A model generated the notes under the pieces. It searched no databases and had not been told where the DNA came from. It saw nothing but the letters and a program-made list of their open reading frames with translations. A stretch of 64,000 bases of DNA from Embiotoca jacksoni (taxonomy: Eukaryota; Chordata; Actinopteri; Embiotocidae): positions 796,001-860,000 of the forward strand of contig JAKOON010000013.1 in the NCBI GenBank assembly GCA_022577435.1, read 5' to 3'. Both the position numbers and the translations under genes were made by a program. Below, piece by piece: positions 1 to 11,074 of this stretch. Each line of letters starts with the position of its first letter. Position 1 is the first letter of the stretch.

Positions 1-1530
1 TGCTGTTAAAGTTACTTTCGTGTGCCAGACTTGGATTAACAATGAGGGAGCATTTTCTGATAGCGTTTTTTTTGTTGTTTAATTTGTTTTGCTGTATCTT
101 GACATTTTCTTACCACGAGCAGAATTTTTTAAAAATCTCTTAGGCTGAACTGTGAATATCTGGCGAGGGTAGAGAAAAACAAACTACACACACAGCTGGC
201 AAGTGAATGCGAAGGCTTGGAAAATACACAGGAAAGACTCGGTAAACAGCTGGTATTTGAACTCATTTATTAGAAACTTGTGGACTCCTTTGGGTTCCGC
301 CTGCTGTTTCCTGCCGAGGCGAGGAGACTCCCTACCGCTGACGTGATGAAGACGGAGGTGAAGGGCAGGAGGAGGGAGGGAGCAGTTAGTAAAGAGGAGA
401 CTAAAGGTCCTTTCTTACATGAAAACAAGCTTCTCGCACCGACTTGGTGAACATCTGTCACCCCCTTTTTTTCTCTGAAAGAAAATGTCAGGAGGAAAGA
501 ACACCAGGACAAATAAACAAGGAAACTGACAAAGCCATCATCCGTGGATGGCGAGGTTTAGTATACAAACTAACTGCACTCCTGCTGGCACTCAGTGTTT
601 CACTCCATATTTAATCAGGCTGGGCTGAAGTTTTGTTGGAGCCAGCGAGAGCAGGGTTGGAGTTATAATCTGAGCTTTGTGGGGGCTCTAAAATAACTCG
701 GGAGGGGGCGGATAATATTCTGAAGGTCTCTTTCTCCCTCTCTCGAACCCTCGATCAAGATTTGTTATTATCCTCTAGTTAATCACTTTAATTGGTTAAT
801 TAGGACATGTTGATTGGTCGGGACCTTTTTGAGATTGAAAGCAAAGCAGCAATCACAGGGTTTGTTTCCAAAACAAAAACAAGTTATTAGAGTCTGGGGT
901 GGGCAAAAATGGCCATGGCGCAAAGCACTCTATTCTTCTAAATGGGGGGCCATTAATGCTGCGAGCAAGTGTGCCAAGTGCATAAAAACACAAAAAGCAG
1001 CCATGGCATCCAAAAAGGGGGATAATCAGAATGTTGTGTATTGTTTTTTGCACAGTTGGTGCTAATTCAGTTTTTGTTTTATTAAAAAAACTAATTCAAA
1101 TGCGTTTTAATTTGTTAGGCTTCTCTAAGTATGATAATAATTCAATTTACATAGCATTTACATATGCATGATCCACCCCTAAACGTTTTGATTAATTATT
1201 AGAGACAATAAGGCATTAGGACGAGAAAAAGGAAGGAGACCGAGGAGCTCCCAGTATCCAGTTTAATGAACACCTGTGTGGGTTTTATCATTTTCCATTT
1301 CCAGGGATCGAATGTTCGCGTTTCAAACCGTAGCTTTGAAGGGCAGACAGCACGTCGACACGAAAAGCCTTTAAGCTGTAAGCTGAAATAAACTGCATGA
1401 ATTTACACAACAATGTATGAGATGAAAACCTGCAGAAGCACACGACAGCCCGTTCACTCCGAATCATGAACGCAGGAGTCGCTCAGGAAGAATGGCAACG
1501 CTCTTTTTTATTTTCTTGAAAGTACTTGTA
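1..1530. other. Unique AT-rich non-coding DNA, possible conserved non-coding element
   Basis: I see no gene here. From about 770 to 1210 the sequence is free of simple repeats and rich in TAATTA- and ATTA-type motifs. It also contains an octamer-like CATTTACATATGCAT stretch near 1157 and a non-repetitive block around 935-1010. This composition resembles vertebrate developmental enhancers, but that is only an impression; alignment to other fish would decide. Both short open frames across 850-1065 lack coding character. Confidence 0.3.
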
Positions 1531-1532
1531 TG

Positions 1533-1650
1533 AGGAAGTGACCATATATGGACGAGCTGGGGGGGAGGAGCGAGCGGTGGATCGGACTGATCTGATTGGA
1601 AACCCGACGAAATCAAGTCAGAGGCGGAAGCTACGAACACTTTATATATA
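1533..1650 (+). repeat. Family A repeat, copy 1 (internally deleted)
   Basis: The left part matches the 5' third of family A (AGGAAGTGACCATAT, then the GACGAGCTGGGGG block and the ATCTGATTGGAAACC block). At about 1610 the match jumps to the last 25 bp of the family (CGGAAGCTACGAACAC). About 330 bp of the middle, including the conserved core, is missing. It is diverged from the other copies and probably old. Confidence 0.75.
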
Positions 1651-2259
1651 AAATATAATCTCCTGAGTTAAGCTCCTTCCATCTAAACTGCATGAGTCTC
1701 TGCATGCGCATTGATCACAAGTACGTTATCAATCTGTGTACGTAAATATACAGCGGAAGTATAGTTTTTACACTTTTTATCATATTTTAGAAAGCAGAGG
1801 ATGTTCCACCGGAGATATTTGAAGGCCGTGTGCAACCTTGAATCGCGGCGCTCCGCCTTCGATGGTGAATAAGCAACCTGAAGTCTCCGCTCTGAGCGGA
1901 TCCGATCGCCGATCTTGATTTTTCAGATACACGCTGGTGCTTTAAAAACACCGAACAATTTCACTTTTTTTTCTTTTTTTTTTTTTAAACTGTCTACTTT
2001 ATAGAGCTATTCATGCCTGAGAAAGTACCTCTCGCTGCGGTAGAAGAACCGTCTTGGGACAATTTGTGTGTGGGATTAGCCCGTGATCACGAGTATCACC
2101 GCACTCACGGCTGTCACAGTGGGACCGGCCTACCGCAGCAGCGGCAGATTTGCAAAAGGATTTAAAATCGCTGACAACTTCAACAGCCCGTACAAATTAC
2201 AGAACACTGCGAGGTACTTGTCCCGATGAGGCTTTGACACAAAATGGCTGCCGTGAGAT

Positions 2260-2283
2260 TTTTTTTTTTTTTTTTTTTTTTTT
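2260..2283. repeat. Poly(T) tract
   Basis: An uninterrupted run of more than 20 T lies inside an otherwise unremarkable 1.2-kb stretch (1650-2830). I see no gene or repeat family in the rest of that stretch, only further short T runs between 2530 and 2760. Confidence 0.8.
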
Positions 2284-2849
2284 AACAGCTTTAGCCTCTT
2301 TTTTTGGGGAGGGGGTCAATCTCATCAGCCGGCAGAAAGACTGATGCTGCAAAAAGCTTCAACTTTCAGGCAGCACAAAGCAAGCTGCGAGTTGACCTGG
2401 ATCTCAAGATCCCAATGAAGATGGTGACACGCTTGTAAAAGCGGTCACAGGTTTGGCATTTCAGAAAGGAGCTTCGTATCTAACTGTGTGTGGATCCTGC
2501 GTTTGTGTGGGCATGACTGTTATTTTTTCTTTTTCTAAAAGACAGAGGAACACATTTTTATTTTTTTTAACATTAGTAGATCAAAGTTTTTTTTGAAAGG
2601 GATAAAGTCAACTGTAGCTAACTGAAGGTTGTTTTGTGTAGTGAGTTGTGTGCTATTGTGGGTTTTCCAAATGTCACGTAAAGCAGCTTAGTAGTAGTTT
2701 TCCTTTTGTTAACTGTTTTTTTTCACATTTAATCGTCTTTTTTTTTGTTTGTTTATGATTTTGAGCTGCAGACTTCTGATTTATATGAGATGATCCTTTT
2801 AAGAGTTGTGGGTCGAGCTGAGCGCTTGCATTGGCAGCCCCCCACCCAC

Positions 2850-3020
2850 CCCCACCCCCCTGGGTTCAAAGTGCTTTACATACAGTGAGGACTGCTGCTA
2901 ACAGTATGTGGACATATGCACGGACCCGCGGGGGCTGGACCTCCGGACTTGAACCCGTGGCCAGCTGTCTGCCGCTGGGCTGCTGGCCGCGCTTCACCTC
3001 TGAGCTCATCGCGAACCTCG
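2850..3020 (-). repeat. tRNA-derived SINE, degraded
   Basis: Read on the minus strand, this stretch has a tRNA-like RNA polymerase III promoter: an A-box-like TGAGCTCAGAGGTG (complement of 2995-3008) and a B-box GGTTCAAGTCC (complement of 2945-2955). The body then runs toward 2850 and ends in TGTAAAGCACTTTGAA (complement of about 2866-2881), which resembles the 3' tail shared by many fish SINEs and their partner LINEs. Box spacing is slightly longer than in a plain tRNA. That fits a Ser/Leu-type head or accumulated insertions. A functional tRNA is ruled out because acceptor pairing is not evident. Confidence 0.6.
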
Positions 3021-3065
3021 TCCACGGTTGCACGTGTTCACAGACGCGCAAAAGTACAAAAGTGT

Positions 3066-3110
3066 ACACACACACACACACACACACACACAGATACACA
3101 GATACACACA
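3066..3110. repeat. (CA)n microsatellite
   Basis: Thirteen uninterrupted CA units are followed by GATACACA interruptions. The array lies just downstream of the SINE head. Confidence 0.95.
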
Positions 3111-3295
3111 GTGTCAGCCCGCTGTCTTTGGTGCCTGTGGTGATGTATTTGGATTTGACCATCTGTTCAGGAGTCACCTGACAGGTGTAGGTGCAGCTCT
3201 CTCTCTCTCTCACTCTCACTCTCTCCTCTTTGTCCTCCAGTCTTTCCTGGGATGTGGCGGCGCATCACATGCACGGAAATTTACATGTTTGATCT

Positions 3296-3315
3296 CACAC
3301 ACACACACACACACA
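3296..3315. repeat. (CA)10 microsatellite
   Basis: Ten CA units. A pyrimidine-rich CT tract at about 3198-3240 lies upstream and ends in CTCCAG, but no credible donor site follows. Confidence 0.9.
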
Positions 3316-3364
3316 ATCGTCACTTTTTCTTTCTCACTTAACTCCTGAAAGCCCAATTCATTTA

Positions 3365-3533
3365 ACTGAGACAATTCATGGGAAAAAAAATGTATTGACT
3401 GAGAATTCCATGACAGAAGTTGAATGGGAGTCTATGGAGCCGGAGGCTTTTTGGAGCCGACCTCTAGTGGTACTCGCTGGTATTGCAGCTGAAGACACTT
3501 CCGCATCGGAACCATTTTTCGGAGTCGGAAGCT
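3365..3533 (+). repeat. Family A repeat, copy 2 (old, 3' part only)
   Basis: From about 3410 the match to the family's 3' third is strong (AAGTTGAATGGGAGTCTATG through CGGAAGCTACG). Between 3365 and 3410 the match is still traceable to the region around CCGAGATAACTGATGG but is more diverged than in any other copy. The extreme 3' end is altered. I read it as an older, 5'-truncated insertion. Confidence 0.8.
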
Positions 3534-6500
3534 ACGTATCCACGCATCCCCAAAACATTTTAAATCAGGGTGACACAGGAGATAGTCCCTCAGCTGGAAG
3601 CCTCTATGATATAAACTCTCTCTGCTGTAGCTCTGCTGATCATAATACTGAATCCTCACACTCGTCTAGCCAACTGTGTGCTTTGAAATTCTTATGGCAG
3701 TAACTGGAGATTGTTGTGTGTCTGCTCCGTCAAAAAAAATAAGAGAATTTTTACATATTAAGCAAAAAATTCATTATTGTGGAAGAAAAGATAGCATGTC
3801 AGGACACAAAAGTCAACAGATGGAGGGAAAAAAAAAGAGCAAGATGGGAAAGAAGAAGAAGTCAGGGAGCGGAGAGGAAGAGGATTTAGTCCATATTATC
3901 CCTGAAAGCCAAAACTGTGTTGATCTGCATTCATGCAAAGAAGATTAGAAATTTGTAAGATGAAACAAAAAAAAAAACAAACAAAAGCAGGGCATTATAA
4001 AACCCTCACATACATAGATTTAAATTAAAGTGAGATATCTTCTGGATAAATACAGATATATTAAATATCTAGCACTACTGTAAAGTCAGTGCTACAAATT
4101 CTTTTCAGATTGGGTGTGAGTTTTATGTCATAGTGCGCCTCCTTCAACTCACTTCACCGTCAATCAGAACGAACGACATCAAGTCTGAAGAGGAATTTAA
4201 GAGTCCTCAGCGGACCTTTTCGACTCGTTCCTGTTCGTTTTGCACGGATAGTAAACAGAAGGAAGGATGGAGGAGCTGAGGTAGCGTGGGCTCAGGCTGT
4301 ACACCGCTGAGCTCTGTACGCCTTTTTGGACGAATCACCTGTGCTTGTGGATTGAGAAAGAAATGCACGGGGGAGCTTTGCATTCATTTACTAATCCCTG
4401 CTGCTGGCACGCCGACTATTATCACACTCTGATTCTTCAAAGACCCGTTCAAAGAGAAAGACAGAAAAGGAGATTTATTTGGAACCATTTTTTATTTTTT
4501 TTAAGCATCTCTGTACATTTACAAAAGGGAGTCTTGATGATGTCCACATGTATGGATTCAGAAAACCTCAGTTGTTTTGCCCTTCAGTGGGATGACCACA
4601 TGTAATGATGGGAGCAGTGTGATTTGAATTTAATAGCTTTTTATTATTTTTTTTGTGTGTCATTTCTCAGGTGTGTGTGTCATGATTAGTCAGGACAGAT
4701 GGTGCTGATCCATCACTCCTTGTTGATGAGGTCATGTGACGGCACACCTGTGGCTACTTAAGCGGGTCGTTGTGTGAAGTTAATCAGTGTGATGAAGAGC
4801 GCTGCGCCTCCACTGACATTTGTGGTGGTAAATAGTTATCAGCAGGAGAAGCTTTGGTGACTGAAACCTCTTATTCAGACTTTTTGCTGCCCGAATTAAA
4901 AACTACTTTTGTGTTTTCCGATTAAGTAAATGCTGTATTTAATCAATATTACGCACATTTACGGACCCTAACTTTGGCCGCATCACTGTCGTGGCAATAA
5001 TGACGTTAGAGCGTCACCCTCGAGTGTAATATTGCCATCATCAGCAAGTTACCAACTAGATATAATATGTAATCGAAATGTTTTCATATTGTGGAGCAAT
5101 TCGCTTTCAAAATATAAAACTTTTTGTTGGTGTGATCTCCGTTTCCATGGCAACTCATGGGGTATGACTAGCCACTGGAAAACAACAAATCAGTCGGGTC
5201 AGTAGACTCTTATGTATGCGACGTTTACTAATCCAGGAAGTAGGCCGACCCTTAGCAACCACCCTAGCAACAGAGAGGACTTTTAGTCCGTTTTATTGCT
5301 TCCTAGAGATCAAACTGAATAAATACAGCACGTAGAAACACTAAACTGCTCAGCTAGGTCAGTCTGGTTGGAACTAAGATATCTGATGAACATAAAATAT
5401 CATTGGACTGATGTGTTTTTGAGATTTTACCACCGTGTCGTGTGTTCAAACCAAACCGGTCCAGCTAGCCGCCGCTAGGATTGTAAGCGCGTGACTATCC
5501 GTGGTGTTACGGTACGGGTGCTCGCAGCAACCAAAAATGACCAAAAGAGACCTGACTTCACCAAATTGGTCACATTTAATATAACAAGTAAAAACAACTT
5601 TATATTGCATATTATATGAAATTCAATTTGAATTATAATTTGCCATTGAGAAAGCGGAGTTATATTATTTATTGATGAGCAGGGTGTGATGCACGTTCCA
5701 AATGTACCAATCAGATCTCTGGGTTGGAACTACTTGTTGTAACGTAAATGGTTCTTTCAGGTTCACAAAACCTTTACCTAAAAATGCATCACCACCGTGC
5801 GTATTATTGAAAACGACAATCTCTAAGAAAGATTTCTGCATAAGATAAATGTCCAACTTTCAGTTTCGTGACGGACACGTCTGGTTATGCCTTCAACAGA
5901 CTTCTTCTGAATCCTAAACTTTTACAGCCGTATACCGTTATAAATACGATTCACAAGATTGCCTCAAGGAAAATGGACATCATCAGGGACCATAAACATC
6001 AGGTCAGAATACGTGTCAACTGAATGCAACTAAAAATGTATGTTAAATGGAAAAAAAAAAAGACAAAAGAAGAAGTACCGCTTGCGTCTGAGCATAAAAA
6101 AAAGCTTGGGAGAATCAATAGGACCACAAAGCTGAAAGAGGGGAGAATAAAGACGTGTCTGTAAAAATAGCTTCGTAATAGTGCGTGAAACGGCAGCGGT
6201 CTGAGTCACTCCGGCTGCCCGACAATACCGAAGGGCACCCTGAGCAAACACACAAAGAGGCGCTTAAACTTCATCAAAACCAAACAAAATATATTGTCTA
6301 ATACAGCAGTGTTGAAATACGAAAGGAGAGAGAGAGAGTGGAGCAGAATAAATCAGAGCACTGATCACATAACTGGCTTAATATTTAAATGGCCAGAAGT
6401 CCATCTGGCTCAGATAAAAAAATTTAGAAATTTGAACTTTTTTTATTTCGCGGTGTTGGAACAGACATTTTCTAAAATTTTACTCAATAGCTACTTAATT

Positions 6501-6673
6501 GGTTCTTGAGGTGAGTGTATTTGGTCGATCAAAGAGGAAATGTTTAATTCATGGGCACGTCTGAGGGCACCTACACTCAGAGGCCCGTGTGTGTGCACAG
6601 TTCATTTTATATTCATAGACACACTTCGTGCACACTCGGCCACTAAACAGACGCCAGCAGACACACCCTCATG

Positions 6674-6678
<5 letters not shown>
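3534..6678. other. Non-coding, no gene recognised
   Basis: This stretch holds short chance open frames only. It includes an A-rich segment around 3740-3990, AT-rich DNA at 5560-5660, and a perfect RFX X-box-like palindrome at 5141-5154 listed separately. A donor-like GAG|GTGAGT occurs at 6508-6516 without a convincing exon before it. Confidence 0.4.
5141..5154. promoter_or_regulatory. RFX X-box-like palindrome
   Basis: GTTTCCATGGCAAC matches the classical X-box consensus GTNRCC-N(0-3)-RGYAAC bound by RFX transcription factors, with both half sites intact and a 2-bp spacer. Function is inferred from the motif alone. The position relative to any promoter is unknown. Confidence 0.45.

Positions 6679-6764
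<86 letters not shown>
6679..6764. repeat. (CA)43 microsatellite
   Basis: An 86-bp uninterrupted AC array, among the longest perfect arrays in the window and expected to be highly polymorphic. Confidence 0.98.
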
Positions 6765-6766
<2 letters not shown>

Positions 6767-7191
6767 TTACAAGATCAGGCTGACTCAGCAAAACACACCG
6801 AAACTTGTCAGAAATTTAGGGCAGCACTGTTTGTTGCCTTCAGGTCCCCTGGAGAAAAAAGTTTTTATAGCTAAACTGAAGTTATGCCTTTTCTTCAAAG
6901 TGACAGCTGCCCGGCAGTTCTTATAAACCACATTATGAACGGACATGATGGTTGAATCAGTCGTTCACTAATGTGTTTAAATATCTGAAAGGGATTAAAT
7001 ATAAGAGTTAAAGGTGAAGACTTGCAGAGAAAAAAATAAATGCAGGAAGCAGACAGTTACAGAAAATGAGAGCAAAAGTGTTTTGAGAAGAAGAATAGCT
7101 CCGGGGATATAATCTTATATTTAAAGGGCAAAAGTCAATGGTTCTGTTATATCACATCTCAAAGAAGAGACAGGAGAGTAGAAACTAAATC

Positions 7192-7660
7192 GGCGCCATC
7201 TTTACTAGTTCGGAGCAATTTGGAGCAGGAAGTGACCATATTTGGACGAGCTGGGGGAGGAGCCAGCGGTGGATCTGACCGATCTGATCGGAAACCTGAA
7301 GATACTACGTCCCGCCCACCGATAGCTGTAACCTGACTGCACCACAGGCCTGTCAATCAAACAGACACGCCCCCAAAAACAGGTCTTCTTGAATCTTCTT
7401 TTCTAATGAATGAGGGATTATTTTCAGATGGACCTCCAGAAAACTAATAAGAAGGAGTGACTTTAGCTAACAACACCGAGATAACTGATGGACACATTTT
7501 ATTCACTTTGGATTTGATGAGAGAAGTTGAATGGGAGTCTATGGAGCCGGAGGCTTTTTGGAGCCGACCTCTAGTGGCACTCGCTGGTATTGCAGCTGAA
7601 GACACTTCTGGATCAGAACCATTTTACAGAGCCGGAAGCTACGAACACTTTTATATCCAG
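7192..7660 (+). repeat. Family A repeat, copy 3 (near full length)
   Basis: It begins at GCGCCATCTTTACTAG and runs through all segments to the tail CTACGAACACTTTTATATCC. The core (about 7340-7605) is essentially identical to copies 4, 5, 7, 8 and 9. A frame opening with GTG at 7457 translates as TLANNTEITDG... then VEWESMEPEAFWSRPL..., as in copies 4 and 7. On the antisense strand a frame of about 54 codons (7356 down) is shared with copy 8. It carries the GGATCAGAACC variant also seen in copy 4, so these two form a subfamily. Coding function is unlikely: the frame has no recognisable domain and its conservation can follow from recent spread. Confidence 0.92.
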
Positions 7661-8289
7661 TGTGTGTGGTTTCAAAATGTTGTATTTACATATTGACTGG
7701 ATGACTGGACACGGACACATACCGACGCAAACACACTCAAGGCCGGCTTTCATCAACACCAAATCAATTCTGTCTGGTCACCGCTGTATGAACGGAGGAC
7801 CTAGATTTCAACTTCAAAGCCAGACTGAGAAAGCAGGAGAAGCTGAAACAGTCCAGGAGAGTTGAAAGGATTGCACCGGCTTCATTGAGCGTTTTACTTC
7901 ATCTTGTATGTGTTTCTGCCTTTTTAAATTAAAACCTCTTTTATCAGGCGGCTCATCGTCTACTTTTCCTCTCTGGAAACCCCTTTCATTCACTTCTGGC
8001 CTTTTTTTGTTGTTGTTGTCGTATTTGAAGTACGGAAGCTCTTGAATGTCGTCTCATTGCGACGTCGGCAAAGTCCTTCAGGTTTCAGCTGATTGTAGTT
8101 TCACATAAAATCTATCATTTCACTGCGTGTAGACTTAAACTGATTTTTCTGCTGTGCAGTACATTTATTTCACGCACTCCAACTTTAGGTATTTAGGAGA
8201 TATTTTTTTTTTTATTCACTTTCAAGATTTTGAATCGAACACATTTATTTCAAAAGAAGTAGTTCGAGGTAACTTTTACCCACTCGTTT
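7661..8289. other. Non-coding, nothing recognised
   Basis: Unique sequence with short T-rich tracts and no exon-like segment that I can support. Confidence 0.4.
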
Positions 8290-8392
8290 CTAACCTCCAT
8301 GCTAAGCTAAGCTAACGGCCTCTTTGCTATTAGCTTTATACTGACCAGACATTTTCGTGCTGCTGATCTGCTTATCTAACTTTGAGCATGTC
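8290..8392 (-). repeat. Dispersed fish repeat fragment (TTAGCTTAGCAT type)
   Basis: On the plus strand the segment reads GCTAAGCTAAGCTAACGGC, then a TAGCTTTATACTGACCAGACA-like block and CTTATCTAACTTTGAGC. From general knowledge this order of motifs matches a very common teleost dispersed repeat. A second fragment in the opposite orientation lies at about 17.1 kb. I do not know its formal family name. Confidence 0.5.
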
Positions 8393-9098
8393 AATGAGAT
8401 CATTTTACAGTTTGAGAAAAAAATATAAAAAAAAAAAAAACCCTGGAGATTTTTTTCTTACAGCACCGTTGCCAGTGAAGGTGACAAAAAAAAAAAGATG
8501 GAGCAGCTCTCCACACTTTATCCGAATGATCACCTCTAACAAGCCTTCCACTCTGAGCGCAGCGCTGGAGCCAATCAGTGACATTATCAGGGTGTGACTG
8601 GCTAATTAGTGACTGCGCTGGGAGGATATAACGTCATTTACAGCCACGTAAATGCTGCTGCAGTTTCCTTGGAGAGGCGAGTATGTTAGGTATTTTTAGG
8701 CTGGCCTATAAAAGGAGGAGAAGCTAGCAGAGAAATAAAAGGGAAGGAACATTTGTCTTCTTTCTTATTCATGGGGAAAAGAAACAAGTGTTTTGGTGCA
8801 AGACTGTGTTGCTTGTTTTCCCCTAAAACGATGCAAATGGATTTTTTTGCCTAGAAAACTTAGTGAAATCCACATCTGTCACGGCGGTAGGTTGTATTTA
8901 GCCCTGATTTTAGGCAGCATTTGTCTCAGATAGATGTCAAATTCAAACCCTGAATAGAATCGGTTTCAGAAAGATCTGTTCCATTTCTGAAGACTTTTTC
9001 AGGATAACGGAGGATTAGTGGGGTCTTTTTTGAGTAAGTCAATTTCAGGCAGTCAGACCTTTAGAAGACAGGAGAGGAGGGAACGGGGACAGACAAAA
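8393..9098. other. Non-coding, nothing recognised
   Basis: Contains short A-runs near 8420 and 8487. There is no supported gene or repeat. Confidence 0.4.
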
Positions 9099-9141
9099 GT
9101 GTGTGTTAGTGTGTGTTAGTGTGTGTTAGTGTGTGTGTGTT
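9099..9141. repeat. 10-bp minisatellite GTGTGTTAGT x3 merging into (GT)n
   Basis: Three tandem GTGTGTTAGT units are followed by a short GT run. Confidence 0.9.
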
Positions 9142-9269
9142 TGAGTCTTTTAAATGTTTAAATTCACTATCTCCTCCTGTCTCTCTCTCCATCTCCCCTT
9201 CGCTCGTGCTCGTCTTCCCTCCGAGGAATTAGGTGACTCAGAAAGCAATTAAAAGTGAATTGCCGGTGC

Positions 9270-9360
9270 TAGACAGAGGAGGAGGAAGAGGAGGCGAGCG
9301 GGGAGGTAGAAGAAAGGGATTTAGAAGGAGAGAGGGAGGTAGAGAGGGAGGTGAGGAATC
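9270..9360. repeat. Homopurine tract
   Basis: A roughly 90-bp GA-rich run (GGAGGAAGAGGAGG, AGAGGGAGGTAGAGAGGG) with few pyrimidines. Such tracts can form triplex DNA. It is preceded by a pyrimidine-rich TCTCTCTCCATCTCCC segment at 9180-9225. Confidence 0.6.
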
Positions 9361-9459
9361 GGAGATTGGTACAGACGAGAAGCTGAATTTCAAAACAGCC
9401 GCCTACATTATCCTGCTCATTAAAGACGCCGATGCTTTCATATTAGAGAGCTGTTTCTG

Positions 9460-9461
<2 letters not shown>

Positions 9462-9497
<36 letters not shown>
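9462..9497. repeat. (GT)18 microsatellite
   Basis: A 36-bp GT array. Confidence 0.95.
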
Positions 9498-9498
<1 letters not shown>

Positions 9499-10195
9499 TC
9501 ATGTGCATAATATGTGGGTGCATTCATGCCTATTCTGCGTGAGTGCACGTGTGCATAATTCTGTATCCTTAATGTCCATGTGCATGTACAGTATGTCTTT
9601 GTCCATGGTTGTTTGTTGATATTCGGAAAAAGTGTTTGCTTATGCAAATCGGATATGAATAAAATCCTTTGAATATGGGCATGTTGTAGTTACAGCGAGT
9701 TCCTCTCCTCAAATCTGTGTGTGGGAGAGCTCGGCAGCTGCGGCATGAGTTCGGTGCCACATGCCTCAGATGGAAAATAAAGCTGATTGCCTCCCTGAGA
9801 ATTCTTCTGTAGAGTGTATGTATGAGGCTTGTCATTCTCATTTGTACTGATTTTTCACATCCGTTTAACCCTGTACTCCCGATTCATGCAGCCTGTGTGT
9901 CAAAATTGCAAATTGTCCTTGAACTAGAACACGAATCGCTCGTAAATCTGTGCAAAGCAAAGTTTGAATAAATTCAACTGTAAGTGGTGCAGAATCGGTG
10001 TTTATCGTAAATTAGCGAGACGGTTTGAGCCTTTCGCTAACTTACTGCTTTAGTGACAAAATTGCACTTCCTGTTTGAATCCTTCAGAACTGATAAAACA
10101 ACAAAATAAACGTTCATGCTCACTTCGTTTTGTTTCAGTTTACTGTCTGCGTTAATAGGGTTCTTATATCCCTGGGAACAGTTATTCCATGTGCT

Positions 10196-10228
10196 TACAA
10201 AGATATTTACACAGAAAATATCTTTGTA
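10196..10228. repeat. 13-bp perfect inverted repeat
   Basis: TACAAAGATATTT at 10196-10208 and its exact complement at 10216-10228 flank a 7-nt loop. A hairpin in either strand is possible. It lacks the G/C-rich stem plus T-run of a bacterial terminator and the length of a miRNA precursor. Confidence 0.7.
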
Positions 10229-10490
10229 AAATTACATTAATATCCGTATTAAAAGACTTAAATCTTCACCTCAAATAAGATCAATAACCAAAATCCAGAA
10301 TGGCTCGTACACTTGTCTTTTCTTTTATGTCTCACTCTCTGTCTGTCTGTCCGTCTGCCACCCCCCCCCCCACCGCCCCCCCTCGTATGTTCTCCATCCA
10401 TCTGTTCGCCCATCTCTCCACGACACTCATCTGCTCCCTCTCTTCTTCTACGTCCTGTACCGTGCGACAGATCCTCGCCGTGTTTCTCTG

Positions 10491-10515
10491 CACACACGCA
10501 CACGCACACACGCAT

Positions 10516-10579
<64 letters not shown>
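10491..10579. repeat. (CA)n microsatellite with CACGCA interruptions
   Basis: The left 30 bp is interrupted by CGCA and CATG units. The right 60 bp is perfect CA. Confidence 0.95.
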
Positions 10580-10582
<3 letters not shown>

Positions 10583-10895
10583 TGTGTGAATTCACGCATG
10601 TCTGTTGTCTCCCAGGTTGTTATCTTGTTTGATGTGTGATCAAAGGCCCTCTCAACCGGGATGAGCAGCCAAGTAGACCGAGCTGACTCCGGTCGGGTTG
10701 CGGTGTGTTTTGTCGACGCCTGTCTTCTGCACAGTTTGCACGTCGGTGGCGTTTGTGTCGAGCGTGAGCTCTGCAGGGATCCTCCCACCGCACCGTCGAC
10801 AAAGTCTTGTATGAGCACTTCTTCTGGAGACATGATCCCCCTGCATGTATCTGTGGACGGCTCACTGGCTTTCAGCTACACACACAAACACAGGA

Positions 10896-10898
<3 letters not shown>

Positions 10899-10950
<52 letters not shown>
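10899..10950. repeat. (CA)26 microsatellite
   Basis: A 52-bp AC array. It lies 125 bp before a (TG) array in the opposite sense (11075-11153), so transcripts could pair. Confidence 0.97.
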
Positions 10951-10955
<5 letters not shown>

Positions 10956-11070
10956 ACGTATGTACACACACACAAACAACAAACACTGCAAAATGGTAAT
11001 GGATGCCCTGAGAGTATCGGTCTCACAGATGCAGGAGACATTTATTTTTGTGCACAAGCAGATAGAAGAG

Positions 11071-11074
<4 letters not shown>

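Noticed and set aside
6671..6874. Histidine-threonine repeat proteins encoded by CA arrays, here and at many other arrays
   Set aside because: A CA or GT array is open in several frames by nature. There is no flanking coding sequence.
10258..10833. Open frame of 191 codons on the minus strand
   Set aside because: A long middle section is poly-CV from the CA array. The remainder has no domain, and competing frames are equally open.
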